Part shown: positions 24,371-32,600 of the stretch, in pieces
How the letters are laid out: the number at the start of each line of letters is the position of its first letter
Position numbering within the stretch: the stretch's first letter is position 1
Assembly: GCA_003554845.1 (NCBI GenBank)
Contig: PWHK01000008.1
Span: 1 to 48,031 of the forward strand
Source of the DNA: Candidatus Aenigmatarchaeota archaeon
Lineage (GTDB): Archaea > Aenigmatarchaeota > Aenigmatarchaeia > PWEA01
Direction of reading: 5' to 3'
Length of the DNA: 48,031 nucleotides
The notes under the pieces: generated by a model
Database searches by the model: none
The model's input: the letters and a program-made list of their open reading frames with translations, nothing else
What the model was told of the DNA's origin: nothing
Translations under genes and position numbers: made by a program

Positions 24371-25045
24371 TCACCTTCTGTTTAGTATTTTTTCAACTTT
24401 TTCTGTTAAGCCATCACCATGGCCTTTTTTATCAACGGTTTTTATAGCCTCAAGAGCAAGGTCTTCTTCGCCTCCACTGACCCAGACAATTCCATTCTGA
24501 CCTATGATTATCCTGGAACCTGTCTTGTCTTTTATCATCTCCACCATCGAACCACCCTTTCCTATGAGTCTCGGCACCTTGCTTGGACTTATCCTTACGA
24601 TCCTTCCGCCACTCAGCTTCTTGCAGATTCTGTCCTGCATCGAAAGTTTGACATCCTTTTCGCTGGTGACCTTTATGACCTCTGTATAGATTATCTCACC
24701 GATATCGTATACATCTGAAAGATCTGTTTCATCAAGATCTATAAACTCATCTGATCCCTCTGCAAGTGAAAGGTATCCATCGTAGGGCGAATCAAGTTCT
24801 ATCCACCAGTGGCTTGGGCCTATACCCGAAACCTTTCCTACTACCTTGTCACCTTCCTTTGGGATATATCCTCCTGTAAGAGGTATAACACTGATTTTTG
24901 ATTTATCGGTTCTCGCAACTCCAAGAACCCTCGATTTTACTTTTCCGTCTTCTTTGTACGTGCCTCTACCGGACAGGTAGTCACCCTCGGCTAAAACGTC
25001 TCCTGGAAGCACATTTGATTTATCTTCAACTAATTTTTTTCCCAT
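24371..25045 (-). CDS. rrp4: exosome RNA-binding subunit Rrp4 (S1-KH), 224 aa
   Basis: This subunit caps the Rrp41/Rrp42 ring and feeds RNA into it. Domains in order are the N-terminal beta region (VLPGDVLAEGDYLSGRGTY), an S1 domain (about residues 63-130, WIELDSPYDGYLSLAEG), and a KH domain with VPRLIGKGGSMVEMIKDKT. A ribosome site GAGGTGA precedes ATG 25045. Confidence 0.95.
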   Translation of the reverse strand: MGKKLVEDKSNVLPGDVLAEGDYLSGRGTYKEDGKVKSRVLGVARTDKSKISVIPLTGGYIPKEGDKVVGKVSGIGPSHWWIELDSPYDGYLSLAEGSDEFIDLDETDLSDVYDIGEIIYTEVIKVTSEKDVKLSMQDRICKKLSGGRIVRISPSKVPRLIGKGGSMVEMIKDKTGSRIIIGQNGIVWVSGGEEDLALEAIKTVDKKGHGDGLTEKVEKILNRR

Positions 25046-25058
25046 TTATTTCACCTCA

Positions 25059-25757
25059 TCAACTATCAATTATTTTTGTCTCGACTTTACCCTTTGTTAC
25101 TGAATTTGCCCTTTTATAAAACTTGTCCTGAAGTCCTGCAGGCATCTTTACAACTGCCCTCCACGAACCATCGTTTCCCCAGTCCTCCTTCTTTATATCG
25201 CCTATGTCCCTTAACTTACCGGAGGCCTGACCGGCGTACTCAGCAGGTACCCGGACTGCTATCTCCACCTCCTCCACAGATATTGGAAGTATGGCCCTTA
25301 TCTTGTCCAACGCATCCGAAACCTGGGTTTCCACGTCCTTCATCTCATCAACGTGGATTCCTGCCTCATCCATTGCATTCATTATCCTCTTCGGAGGATG
25401 TGGCTTACCTGTTTGTGGATTGACGGCCCGTCTTGATATGGTCGCTGCAATGTTCTTCCTCATCTCCTGACGCATCTCTTTTCTCTGCTTGGTTGTCAGT
25501 TGAACTTCGCCGTCTCTTATTATCTTATATACTATTTCCTTGTGATCATTTGTACCGAAGATCCTGTTGAGATCCACGTCACCTGCCCTCTTTCCCTTGT
25601 CGGCATCTACAAATATCTCATCGGCCGCGATAAGATCGTCGAGATCAACGTCCTCACCGTCCTTGACTTCCAATGCCTTCTCGGGGTCAACAAGGACCTC
25701 GAAATGTTCTCCGTACGAATCAAGACGAGCTATAACGGCATCGTCTATAGATATCAT
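25059..25757 (-). CDS. sbds: ribosome maturation protein SBDS/Sdo1, 232 aa
   Basis: This protein releases the anti-association factor aIF6 from new large subunits together with an EF-2 type GTPase. The N-terminal FYSH domain carries ARLDSYGEHFEVLVDPEKAL, followed by a helical domain (NPQTGKPHPPKRIMNAMDEA) and a ferredoxin-like C-terminal domain. Its length is normal. It starts 4 nt after the psmA stop without an obvious ribosome site, so translation is probably coupled. Confidence 0.96.
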   Translation of the reverse strand: MISIDDAVIARLDSYGEHFEVLVDPEKALEVKDGEDVDLDDLIAADEIFVDADKGKRAGDVDLNRIFGTNDHKEIVYKIIRDGEVQLTTKQRKEMRQEMRKNIAATISRRAVNPQTGKPHPPKRIMNAMDEAGIHVDEMKDVETQVSDALDKIRAILPISVEEVEIAVRVPAEYAGQASGKLRDIGDIKKEDWGNDGSWRAVVKMPAGLQDKFYKRANSVTKGKVETKIIDS

Positions 25758-25761
25758 CGGA

Positions 25762-26469
25762 TCACAGGAGCTCTTCGCACTCCCCTTCGTCTAAGTATCG
25801 GAAGCCTCCTTCCTCGGTAATAACTGCCATCTTTACAGTGTTTTTGTTTATATCTGTTTTGCCCTTTCCAAGCACCTTTATGGCGAGATCCTTTGCCTCT
25901 GACTCTGTCATTCCTTCTTTCCATTCTTCTTCAAGGAGCTCCTCTCCTTCCTTTCTTCCCTTTCCTATGACCTGGGCATTCCATCCATAGATATCCCCAC
26001 CGACGTCTGTCTCGAAAACCATAGGCTCTCCTTTGTAGACGCCACCGATCAAAAATGAAACTCCCATGGGCCTAAGACCTCCGTACTGTGTGTGCTGCTG
26101 CTTGAAATCGCCTATCTCTTCTGCAAGCGATCTGACATCGATCTTTTCCTGGTATGAAACCCTGTAAACCTGTGCCTGCTGTCTTGCCTGGTTGACAAGA
26201 ACCCTTGTATCTCCAACCAGTCCAGCTGATGCGGCTCCTATATGCTCATCAAGCTGATGTACCTTCCTGCTGCCACGGTCATCTGACAGTTTATCACACG
26301 GCCTGAGTCCAGCAAGAACAACACCACCTTCAAACTTTATTCCAGCACATGTAGCAGCTCTCTTTATAGCTTCTCTTGCATACTCTACCTGGAAAAGACG
26401 TCCATCGGGCGAAAACGTAACTATAGCCCTGTCGTAACCCATCTTTCCTTGCTTCGGCATCATTCCCAT
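25762..26469 (-). CDS. psmA: proteasome alpha subunit, 235 aa
   Basis: This subunit forms the outer gated rings of the 20S proteasome. The N-terminal gate and family signature YDRAIVTFSPDGRLFQVEYA is intact, followed by KFEGGVVLAGLRPCDKL and GPMGV-like LRPMGVSFLIGG. Length matches archaeal alpha subunits. ATG 26469 is preceded by GGTGA at suitable spacing and is the operon's first gene. The ring partner psmB lies elsewhere in the window, next to fttA. Confidence 0.97.
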   Translation of the reverse strand: MGMMPKQGKMGYDRAIVTFSPDGRLFQVEYAREAIKRAATCAGIKFEGGVVLAGLRPCDKLSDDRGSRKVHQLDEHIGAASAGLVGDTRVLVNQARQQAQVYRVSYQEKIDVRSLAEEIGDFKQQHTQYGGLRPMGVSFLIGGVYKGEPMVFETDVGGDIYGWNAQVIGKGRKEGEELLEEEWKEGMTESEAKDLAIKVLGKGKTDINKNTVKMAVITEEGGFRYLDEGECEELL

Positions 26470-26505
26470 ATTTATTCACCAATCGTTCATTTTTTATTAT
26501 TGAAA

Positions 26506-26520
26506 TGGCAAGAAATGCCA
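26506..26520 (-). promoter_or_regulatory. TGGCA-N5-TGCCA palindrome in the psmA promoter region
   Basis: A perfect 5-bp inverted repeat around AGAAA lies 37-51 nt before psmA ATG 26469, downstream of a TATA-like aagtatttgg (about 26535-26543) and near the expected RNA start. It could be an operator for the whole superoperon or a small hairpin in its leader. Confidence 0.35.
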
Positions 26521-26598
26521 CATCTCTCTTTTTTCCAAATACTTATTACACCCAACCTTTAAAAACTTTTACAGATCCAGGAGACGACCTGAGGACGA

Positions 26599-26655
26599 AT
26601 GAAGTTATATGCTCCTGTTCCAAAGAAGATTGTACTTAAAGTACTTAAACCTTAA
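26599..26655 (+). CDS. possible 18-aa basic peptide ORF
   Basis: In the 182-nt space between psmA and nth, the plus strand has a TATA-like ctttaaaaac (about 26560-26569) about 30 nt before an ATG encoding MKLYAPVPKKIVLKVLKP. It is short and lysine-rich, with no known relative to my recognition, and its last 3-4 nt overlap the nth 3' end. It may be chance. I list it because promoter spacing is right. Confidence 0.15.
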   Translation: MKLYAPVPKKIVLKVLKP

Positions 26656-27308
26656 CATAAATCTACCTCCGGATAATCACATATACAGTTAAGAACACAT
26701 TCTTTGCATCTTGGACTTCGGGCCCTGCATATCTTCCTTCCGTGCTTTATCAGATTTATATGAAACTCCTGTTTTCTCTCTCCTGGAACCATATCCTCGA
26801 GGATATCATAGGCGGACTCCCTCGTCGAACCATCCGGAACGAGACCCAGCCTACTGGAAACCCGGAAGACATGTGTATCCACAGGGAAGGTCTCCATTCC
26901 AAATGTAAAGTTAAGTACAACTGCTGCGCTCTTGGGTCCTATTCCAGGCAGTTTTCTCAGCCATTCCTTGGCCTCCTGAACATCCATACTTGCAAGAAAA
27001 CCAAGATCGAGATCCCCACGCATTCTTTCTATCTCCTTGAGACAACTCTTTATCCTTTCTGCTTTGATGTTATGAAGGCCCGAAACTGATATCGCATCGG
27101 ATATATCATCGACACTGGCCTCCTTTATCTCACCCGGGCTTTGAAATCTTTCCATAAGACTTCTGTAGGCCCTGTCTCTGTTTGTATCGTTTGTATTCTG
27201 GGAAAGTATAACCTGGATCAGAGAGTCAACCGGGTCATCCCTCCGGTCCACTACAGGGACACCGTATTCTTCCTTGAGGAGATCCATGGCCCTACGGAGC
27301 TTGGACAT
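26652..27308 (-). CDS. nth: endonuclease III (bifunctional DNA glycosylase/AP lyase), 218 aa
   Basis: This enzyme removes oxidised pyrimidines and nicks abasic sites in base excision repair. It has the helix-hairpin-helix LRKLPGIGPKSAAVVLNF with the catalytic Lys, the catalytic Asp in PVDTHVFRVSSRLG, and the C-x6-C-x2-C-x5-C iron-sulfur loop (ICRARSPRCKECVLNCIC). The frame runs to ATG 27329, but ATG 27308 follows AGGTGA and lies about 27 nt after the TATA-like gcttaaat. I use it. It is divergent from tRNA-Leu. Confidence 0.95.
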   Translation of the reverse strand: MSKLRRAMDLLKEEYGVPVVDRRDDPVDSLIQVILSQNTNDTNRDRAYRSLMERFQSPGEIKEASVDDISDAISVSGLHNIKAERIKSCLKEIERMRGDLDLGFLASMDVQEAKEWLRKLPGIGPKSAAVVLNFTFGMETFPVDTHVFRVSSRLGLVPDGSTRESAYDILEDMVPGERKQEFHINLIKHGRKICRARSPRCKECVLNCICDYPEVDLC

Positions 27309-27368
27309 ATTTTCACCTTTACAACCCATGAATTTAAGCTTAATGAAAACAAAAGATATCCAAAGTAA

Positions 27369-27380
27369 ACTTTTTAACTA
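27369..27380 (+). promoter_or_regulatory. TATA box of tRNA-Leu
   Basis: The sequence actttttaacta lies about 30 nt before the tRNA 5' end, in the divergent region shared with nth. Confidence 0.45.
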
Positions 27381-27404
27381 TGTGACCAAAGTTATAGTCA
27401 TAAG

Positions 27405-27492
27405 GCGGGGGTACCCAAGCGGCCGAAGGGGCAGCGTTGAGGGCGCTGTGCACGTAGGTGCTTCGTGAGTTCGAATCTCACCCCCCGCACCA
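27405..27492 (+). tRNA. tRNA-Leu (anticodon GAG) with encoded CCA
   Basis: A class II tRNA. Acceptor arms GCGGGGG (27405-27411) and CCCCCGC (27482-27488) pair perfectly, the anticodon stem CAGCG/CGCTG encloses TTGAGGG (anticodon GAG), a long variable arm has stem GCAC-gtag-GTGC, and the T arm is GTGAG-TTCGAAT-CTCAC. Discriminator A27489 is followed by CCA in the genome, unlike tRNA-Pro here. It reads CUC and CUU leucine codons. No intron is seen. Confidence 0.95.
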
Positions 27493-27496
27493 CTGT

Positions 27497-27994
27497 TTAC
27501 TTGAAACAGTGCTTAATTTCTCTTATGCGCCATGTGCAGTTCCATCCAACCAGATCACAGTAGTCCTCTCCCTCCGTCGGCTCCACTGCAAACTCCCCTG
27601 TCTGGGGCTCAAGGAAAACTACCCCTTGATCCGCTGTGTCAAAGGCAACTATAGAATGGGAACCCTTTTCATGGTCTATAAAAACTGTACATGCACCTAT
27701 ACCTTCACCCAGTGCATTCCCTACAACATCGTTGGCAAAGTCCTGGCAAACGTAGTCTTCGCTATAGTTGTTAAGATATGTTCCGTCTTCCATCACAAAG
27801 TCAACAACATCGGAGTAGTTTACTCTATATGTAGTCTCCCTGCCGAAGGTTTTTTCCTGTGTTTCGTTTTCGGTAGGAATACCATACCCACCACTATCAC
27901 CCATAAAACGCCCTGTTAAAGAACCCGAATAAAATAAAGCGGATAAAACTAAGACGACTGCAAAAAATACTGTAACCAAAATACCTCTGTCCAT
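27497..27994 (-). CDS. membrane-anchored or secreted transglutaminase-like cysteine protein, 165 aa
   Basis: One N-terminal hydrophobic helix (about residues 5-22) is followed by SGSLTGRF, the same post-helix motif as in the giant ATPase protein. The outside domain shows a papain/transglutaminase-like Cys-His-acid arrangement: Cys83 in YVCQDFANDV, His113 in GSHSIVAFDT with Asp119, and a following FLEPQTGEF, which often closes this fold. It may cleave or crosslink surface proteins of the adjacent cluster (inference). Three more cysteines at the C-terminus suggest a disulfide. It has its own TATA-like box (about 28030-28038) and a palindrome at the predicted RNA start. Confidence 0.65.
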   Translation of the reverse strand: MDRGILVTVFFAVVLVLSALFYSGSLTGRFMGDSGGYGIPTENETQEKTFGRETTYRVNYSDVVDFVMEDGTYLNNYSEDYVCQDFANDVVGNALGEGIGACTVFIDHEKGSHSIVAFDTADQGVVFLEPQTGEFAVEPTEGEDYCDLVGWNCTWRIREIKHCFK

Positions 27995-28004
27995 ATACCC
28001 ACCC

Positions 28005-28016
28005 GTTACATGTAAC
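28005..28016 (-). promoter_or_regulatory. 12-bp perfect palindrome GTTACATGTAAC upstream of the transglutaminase-like gene
   Basis: The palindrome sits about 25 nt downstream of the TATA-like tacttaaaac (28030-28039) and 10 nt before ATG 27994, where a bound repressor would block RNA polymerase. No second exact copy was noticed in the window. A partial tgtaac lies inside the gene start. Confidence 0.4.
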
Positions 28017-28063
28017 AGTTAAAGAACAAGTTTTAAGTACATGGAGTTCAGGTCCGGGCAAAA

Positions 28064-28606
28064 CTACCTACCGGTGTTGTTCATATACCTATCAACCATA
28101 CCCGGATCCTGGCCGTTTTTGTCCAGAGATCTCTTGAGCTGCTCGGGGGTAAATCCCCTGTTGAGATTCCTACGTATCCATCTCTTCATACCGCTTGGAA
28201 TATCATTACCAACGTCTAATCTATCTCCTGTTGTATTGAGCCTGTTCTTCAGTTCTTCTAATCTGTCGTTACTTCTTTGGCTTCTGCTCCGGGGTGAAGA
28301 TCCTGTATCTACTTTATTTCCATCAACGGATCTCTCTTTTTTTCTGGCCTCAAAAACAGGTCCCCTTCCCTCTTCATCTGAGGACTCCGCAGGAGATTTT
28401 ATCGGTCTGTCTTCTGGAAAACGACGATCCCCGTCACATGCCTTTAAACTGGAAATATCCTCCTCCATCTGTTTCTGCTTTTCATAAATACTCTGTAGTT
28501 TATCTTCTATAGTCGGACCTTCGACTATTTCCTCTATTTCCTCTGCAAAGCCGTCGCCTTCGAAGTCCGTTTCCTTAAACTTTTCAAATATATCTCTAAT
28601 TGACAT
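28064..28606 (-). CDS. hypothetical cytoplasmic protein with disordered middle, 180 aa, coupled to the ATPase operon
   Basis: No known family. An N-terminal acidic region and short coiled coil (IEDKLQSIYEKQKQMEEDI) are followed by a charged, low-complexity stretch, then a C-terminal helical module IPSGMKRWIRRNLNRGFTPE with EQLKRSLDKNG. That module resembles the short repeat-like tails (G-x-[ST]-x-E-x-[IL]-x3-L-x3-G) seen in many DPANN membrane-complex proteins. It starts inside the last codons of the coiled-coil gene (11-nt overlap) behind GGTGAT, so it is cotranslated with it. An adaptor or regulatory subunit of the ATPase is my inference. Confidence 0.7.
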   Translation of the reverse strand: MSIRDIFEKFKETDFEGDGFAEEIEEIVEGPTIEDKLQSIYEKQKQMEEDISSLKACDGDRRFPEDRPIKSPAESSDEEGRGPVFEARKKERSVDGNKVDTGSSPRSRSQRSNDRLEELKNRLNTTGDRLDVGNDIPSGMKRWIRRNLNRGFTPEQLKRSLDKNGQDPGMVDRYMNNTGR

Positions 28607-29612
28607 TTACATCACCTACAGCCTTCAGGGCCTTCAGTAACATCCTCTGACGTTCCTTCAGTTTTTTGTTTTGCTCCAGGACTTCCCCGAACATACTCCT
28701 TACCTCCTTGTATTCTCCCAGAGCTTCCTTTAGATTTTTAGAATCAATGTTTGAGAGCATCTCATCGACGAGATCACTTATCTCGTATACCTTGTTCTCG
28801 ACCTCTTCATCTGTTTCCTCTATCTTTCTCTCCAGTTCCTTCCTCAGATCCTTGAGATCGTCCTCTTTTACCATATCTTCTGTCTTAATATCTATCTTAT
28901 CCACACTTCTCATAAGCTCCGTTATAGTCTCCTTGTTGGAATCTATCTTTCCCTTGTAGTTCTCAAACTCACTGACCTTGTTGGATATCTCAGAAAATAT
29001 ATTTTCTATCTTGGATGCCTTCCTCTCAACATAGTTCTTGTTTTCGTCTATCTCATCAAGCTTCTTGTTTATCTTGTTTGAAAGATCTATTATATTTTCT
29101 ACATCCTTTATACCACTTAGTTTCTTATCGACGTCCCTTATCTTCTCCTTGAGAACTTTAAACTGCTCGTCAAACTCTTCAATCCTTGCCTCGTTCTTTG
29201 AGATCTCTTCCTCCTTCTTCTGCAGTTTTTTCTCAAACCTACCAGGCTGTATCTCTTCGAATATCTCCTTTATTCTGCCGAAGTCTCCTTCGAGATCGTC
29301 AAAGTCCCTCTCTCTGTCCATGAGACTGGATCTCAGTTCACCTATCTGACCGGACAGCTCCTGTATCTGATCCTGAAAGCCAGACCTTTCATCCTGCACC
29401 ATCTCAAGCTTTGCTTCAAGCTTGTCTATACGCATCGTTAGCTTATCTAACTTACTGGCCTCATCGGGTATCTCCTCGACATCCTTGTCTTCGTCTTCAA
29501 CAACAAGACCTCCTTCCTCTTCCTCTATCTCATCAAACTCTTCCTTGCTAATGACGTTTTCCCTGTCCTCGGTGTCTTCTTCAACCAAGTCCTCTATATC
29601 GTCTTCGGCCAT
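28596..29612 (-). CDS. long coiled-coil cytoplasmic protein, 338 aa
   Basis: The N-terminal about 55 residues are extremely acidic (EFDEIEEEEGGLVVEDEDKD), followed by nearly continuous heptad-type coiled coil (KLDKLTMRIDKLEAKLEMV through KKLKERQRMLLKAL). There is no membrane helix or enzyme motif. It starts 8 nt after the giant ATPase gene with a GGTGA site (taggtgaacag) and overlaps the next gene, so the three form a tight operon. Likely a filamentous scaffold or tether for the cytoplasmic ATPase ring. SMC-like or archaellum FlaC/D/E-like resemblance is only general. Confidence 0.75.
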   Translation of the reverse strand: MAEDDIEDLVEEDTEDRENVISKEEFDEIEEEEGGLVVEDEDKDVEEIPDEASKLDKLTMRIDKLEAKLEMVQDERSGFQDQIQELSGQIGELRSSLMDRERDFDDLEGDFGRIKEIFEEIQPGRFEKKLQKKEEEISKNEARIEEFDEQFKVLKEKIRDVDKKLSGIKDVENIIDLSNKINKKLDEIDENKNYVERKASKIENIFSEISNKVSEFENYKGKIDSNKETITELMRSVDKIDIKTEDMVKEDDLKDLRKELERKIEETDEEVENKVYEISDLVDEMLSNIDSKNLKEALGEYKEVRSMFGEVLEQNKKLKERQRMLLKALKAVGDVNVN

Positions 29613-29620
29613 CTGTTCAC

Positions 29621-32600
29621 CTACTTTAATTTATCCTCAAGGGAGTTTATGTAAATTTCGGTCATCCTGAAGTTACCCGACTTAAGCTTGTTCTTTGCCA
29701 TTCTCAGAGATGTTCTAAGATCAAAGACATCCTCGCCTCTGTCATCCATATCATCGACCTTGGCTTCGAGTTCGTCAAGCTTCTCGGCAAACTCCTCGTA
29801 CTTCTTCAGCTCCTCTTCCTTGAGTTTGTGTGGATTGTGCCACGTGGGCCTGAACCTCACAAACCACGGATCACCGTCGTTATACTGGGCGTGCTGCATC
29901 ATACAGACACCTATACCCTGTCTTGTTATCCTTTTAGCGTACTTTTCTCCGTACTTGTCCTTTGCTTTTCTTATATCCTTTATAGCCTTTGTATTGAACT
30001 GGACATCCGTTAGAACATTACCCTCTATAGCCTCCTTGAAGTCAGCCAGAACCTGTGAACACATTATAAGACCTATTCCCCATTTTCTGAACTCTCTGCA
30101 TGCCCTTTCAAGTGCCTTGTAGCCACCCTTACCGCCGTACTTCTCAAGAAGCCTATGAACTTCGTCGAATACCACAACAAGTTTAAGCTCCTCGGACTCC
30201 TCCCAGTTTATCTCGAACATCGAGTCTATTATATTTCTCACTGCCCTGTCGAACTCCTCGGTGGAAAGTTCATTTAATGTGAAAACCGTTATCTCACCCT
30301 CCTGTGTAAGCTCCTGGAAGTCTATATCCCTGTCTGGATCATCCATCTTGTGTATCATACCAGGATAGCTTCTCCTTTTTCTCTTGTCCATTCCGTGGTG
30401 ACTGTAGTGCTTAAGAAGCTCCTCGTCCTCGCACTGGTTGACAAATCCTGTCCACTGGGCTGTGGGATCAAATACAACGACGGGTATTCCCTGATCCAAA
30501 GCCTCCTCTGCAAAGACAGAGGCACCAACCGACTTACCTGCGCCTGTGGCACCTGCAACCAGGGCATGTGTCTTTAGGTCGTCGGGATTGTAGTATGCCT
30601 TTTTATTGCCTCCTGCAAGCTTTCCTATCCAGAAGGATCTATCGCTCTTCTGTGGTATTGCATTATCATCTACCGGGAAAAGATACCTCTGCTGTTCTTC
30701 CTTGGCCTTCTTCCACTCTTTATACTTACCCTTTAGATGAACGGTGCTTATGACTATAGCCAGTATAGCAATCGGGAGCCCAAGGAAAAGAAGTGCTTGG
30801 CCTGCTGTAGTTGCCCAGAAAGTTTCAAGTACATGGAATGTTTGCATGTCTCTCACACCTTTGTTGTCGAACTTGGCCCATACCTCTAAGTTATATTTAC
30901 CGGGTTCCGTGTCCTCGGGTATCTCCATCTGTCTGAAGCCCGAATAACTGCCTGTAAACGTCACATTTTCTCCTGCTTCAACCACTGTCCTGTTGTCGGG
31001 GCCTCTTGCTGTGTAGGTAGCCTCTATATCTAACTCATTTGTACTCTCGGTATTTAACTCTAAACGGAAGGTTACGTTGTCGCCTCTCTCCACCTCATCA
31101 TCAACAATATTCACATCAAGAGAAAGATACTCGTCGCCCTCTTCCAGTACATTAACCTCAAAGGGCAGGGTCCTCTGTCTGCCTCTTGCAGAAAGAAGTA
31201 TATCACCAGAAAAGGTACCAGGCCCTGTTTCTACCGGAACCTGTAGGTCCATCTCCAGTGTTCTTGAGCTTGTCGACTCCAGTTCAATCGAGCTCTCTTC
31301 AAACTCCAACCAATCGGAAACATCACCTAGAGGCTCGAGATCAACGGTTAGATTTTCATGTATATTGTTTGTCAACATAATCCAGAAGCTTCTCATGTCA
31401 CCTGGGAAAAGGTCCACGCTATCGAGGTTAGTTTCGAGGTCGAATGGGAAAGGATCCTCCTCTTCGCCGGGCATTGCACCGTTTCCTCCACTGTCGCCGG
31501 TATCCCCTGTATCATCGGGCGTGTATCCTGCACAGTCAATAAGTTCGCCGTCGGATATGCATGCCTCTGCAAGAATATAGGCACTCCCTGGTTCTTCGTC
31601 CAAGAAGTTTAGGGTGTTTTCCTGTGTACTGGGGCTATAATCAAAATAGTGTTCCTCACCCAAAGTTATGTTACAGTCTCTATATTGATAGTCCCATTCA
31701 CTGCACTTCAAAACCCTAAGGTTTTCTGTGTTCTGGACTCCACCGAGGCTTCGGCCTGAGAAATCCATGGTTATATTTCTACGTGAAAATGTGAGATTTT
31801 CGTCTGCTTCAACCACAATACCAAATATAGGATTCTGGAACTTTCTTGAAATAGTTCTAAGGGCGCCATCGGCTGCATCCGAATCGGGTATATAGTCAAA
31901 CTGAAGGGGATCCTGTAGTTCATCACCCGAAGTCGAATCGTTTATATCTAGGGATTCAAAAATTATCTCCTGGCCGAATACCTCCACATTCATATCGTAC
32001 CCACGCCTATGTACTTCCCAGTCGAACTCGGATGTTTCTTCACCGACTGTAAACTCATGTATGGGATGTGGCCAGAACTCCCTTCCTTCTCTGTAGAAGG
32101 TAAAGTTTGCAGATATATTGTCACCGGTCGGCTTATCGAGACTGCCTCTGAGATCAACGGGCTCATAGACACTGAACCATCCACGGGTACTGTTAACAAG
32201 GCCTCCTCCGAGATCGCTGTATTCTCCCAGCTCTCCTGTATCGTTGGCATAGACAGTTATGTCATAGTCTCCGACGGGAAAATCTTCACCGCCTGTACCA
32301 TCAAAGTCTGACTCGGTGAGATTGAATATAAACCTATCTCCGTTCCTCTCGTAGTCTGTTATGTTTAAAACACCATTCGGTATATCTATGCCTACCCAGG
32401 CCTCGTCCACGCCTGTGTTATCTGTTATGTCAACCTCTATCTCCTTGTAACCATAATCGCGTACAGTGTCCTTGTCTATAGGATCCACGTACACATCAGA
32501 AAATACAGGAGAAACAACATCTTTGTATATTACAGAGTCCTCGTTCTCTCCATAACTGGTCAAGTTGTCGTGTGTTGCCGCAACCCTTATACTGTTCTTT

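Noticed and set aside
27458-27919. Plus-strand frame beginning in tRNA-Leu
   Set aside because: It starts inside a tRNA and is antisense to the transglutaminase-like gene.
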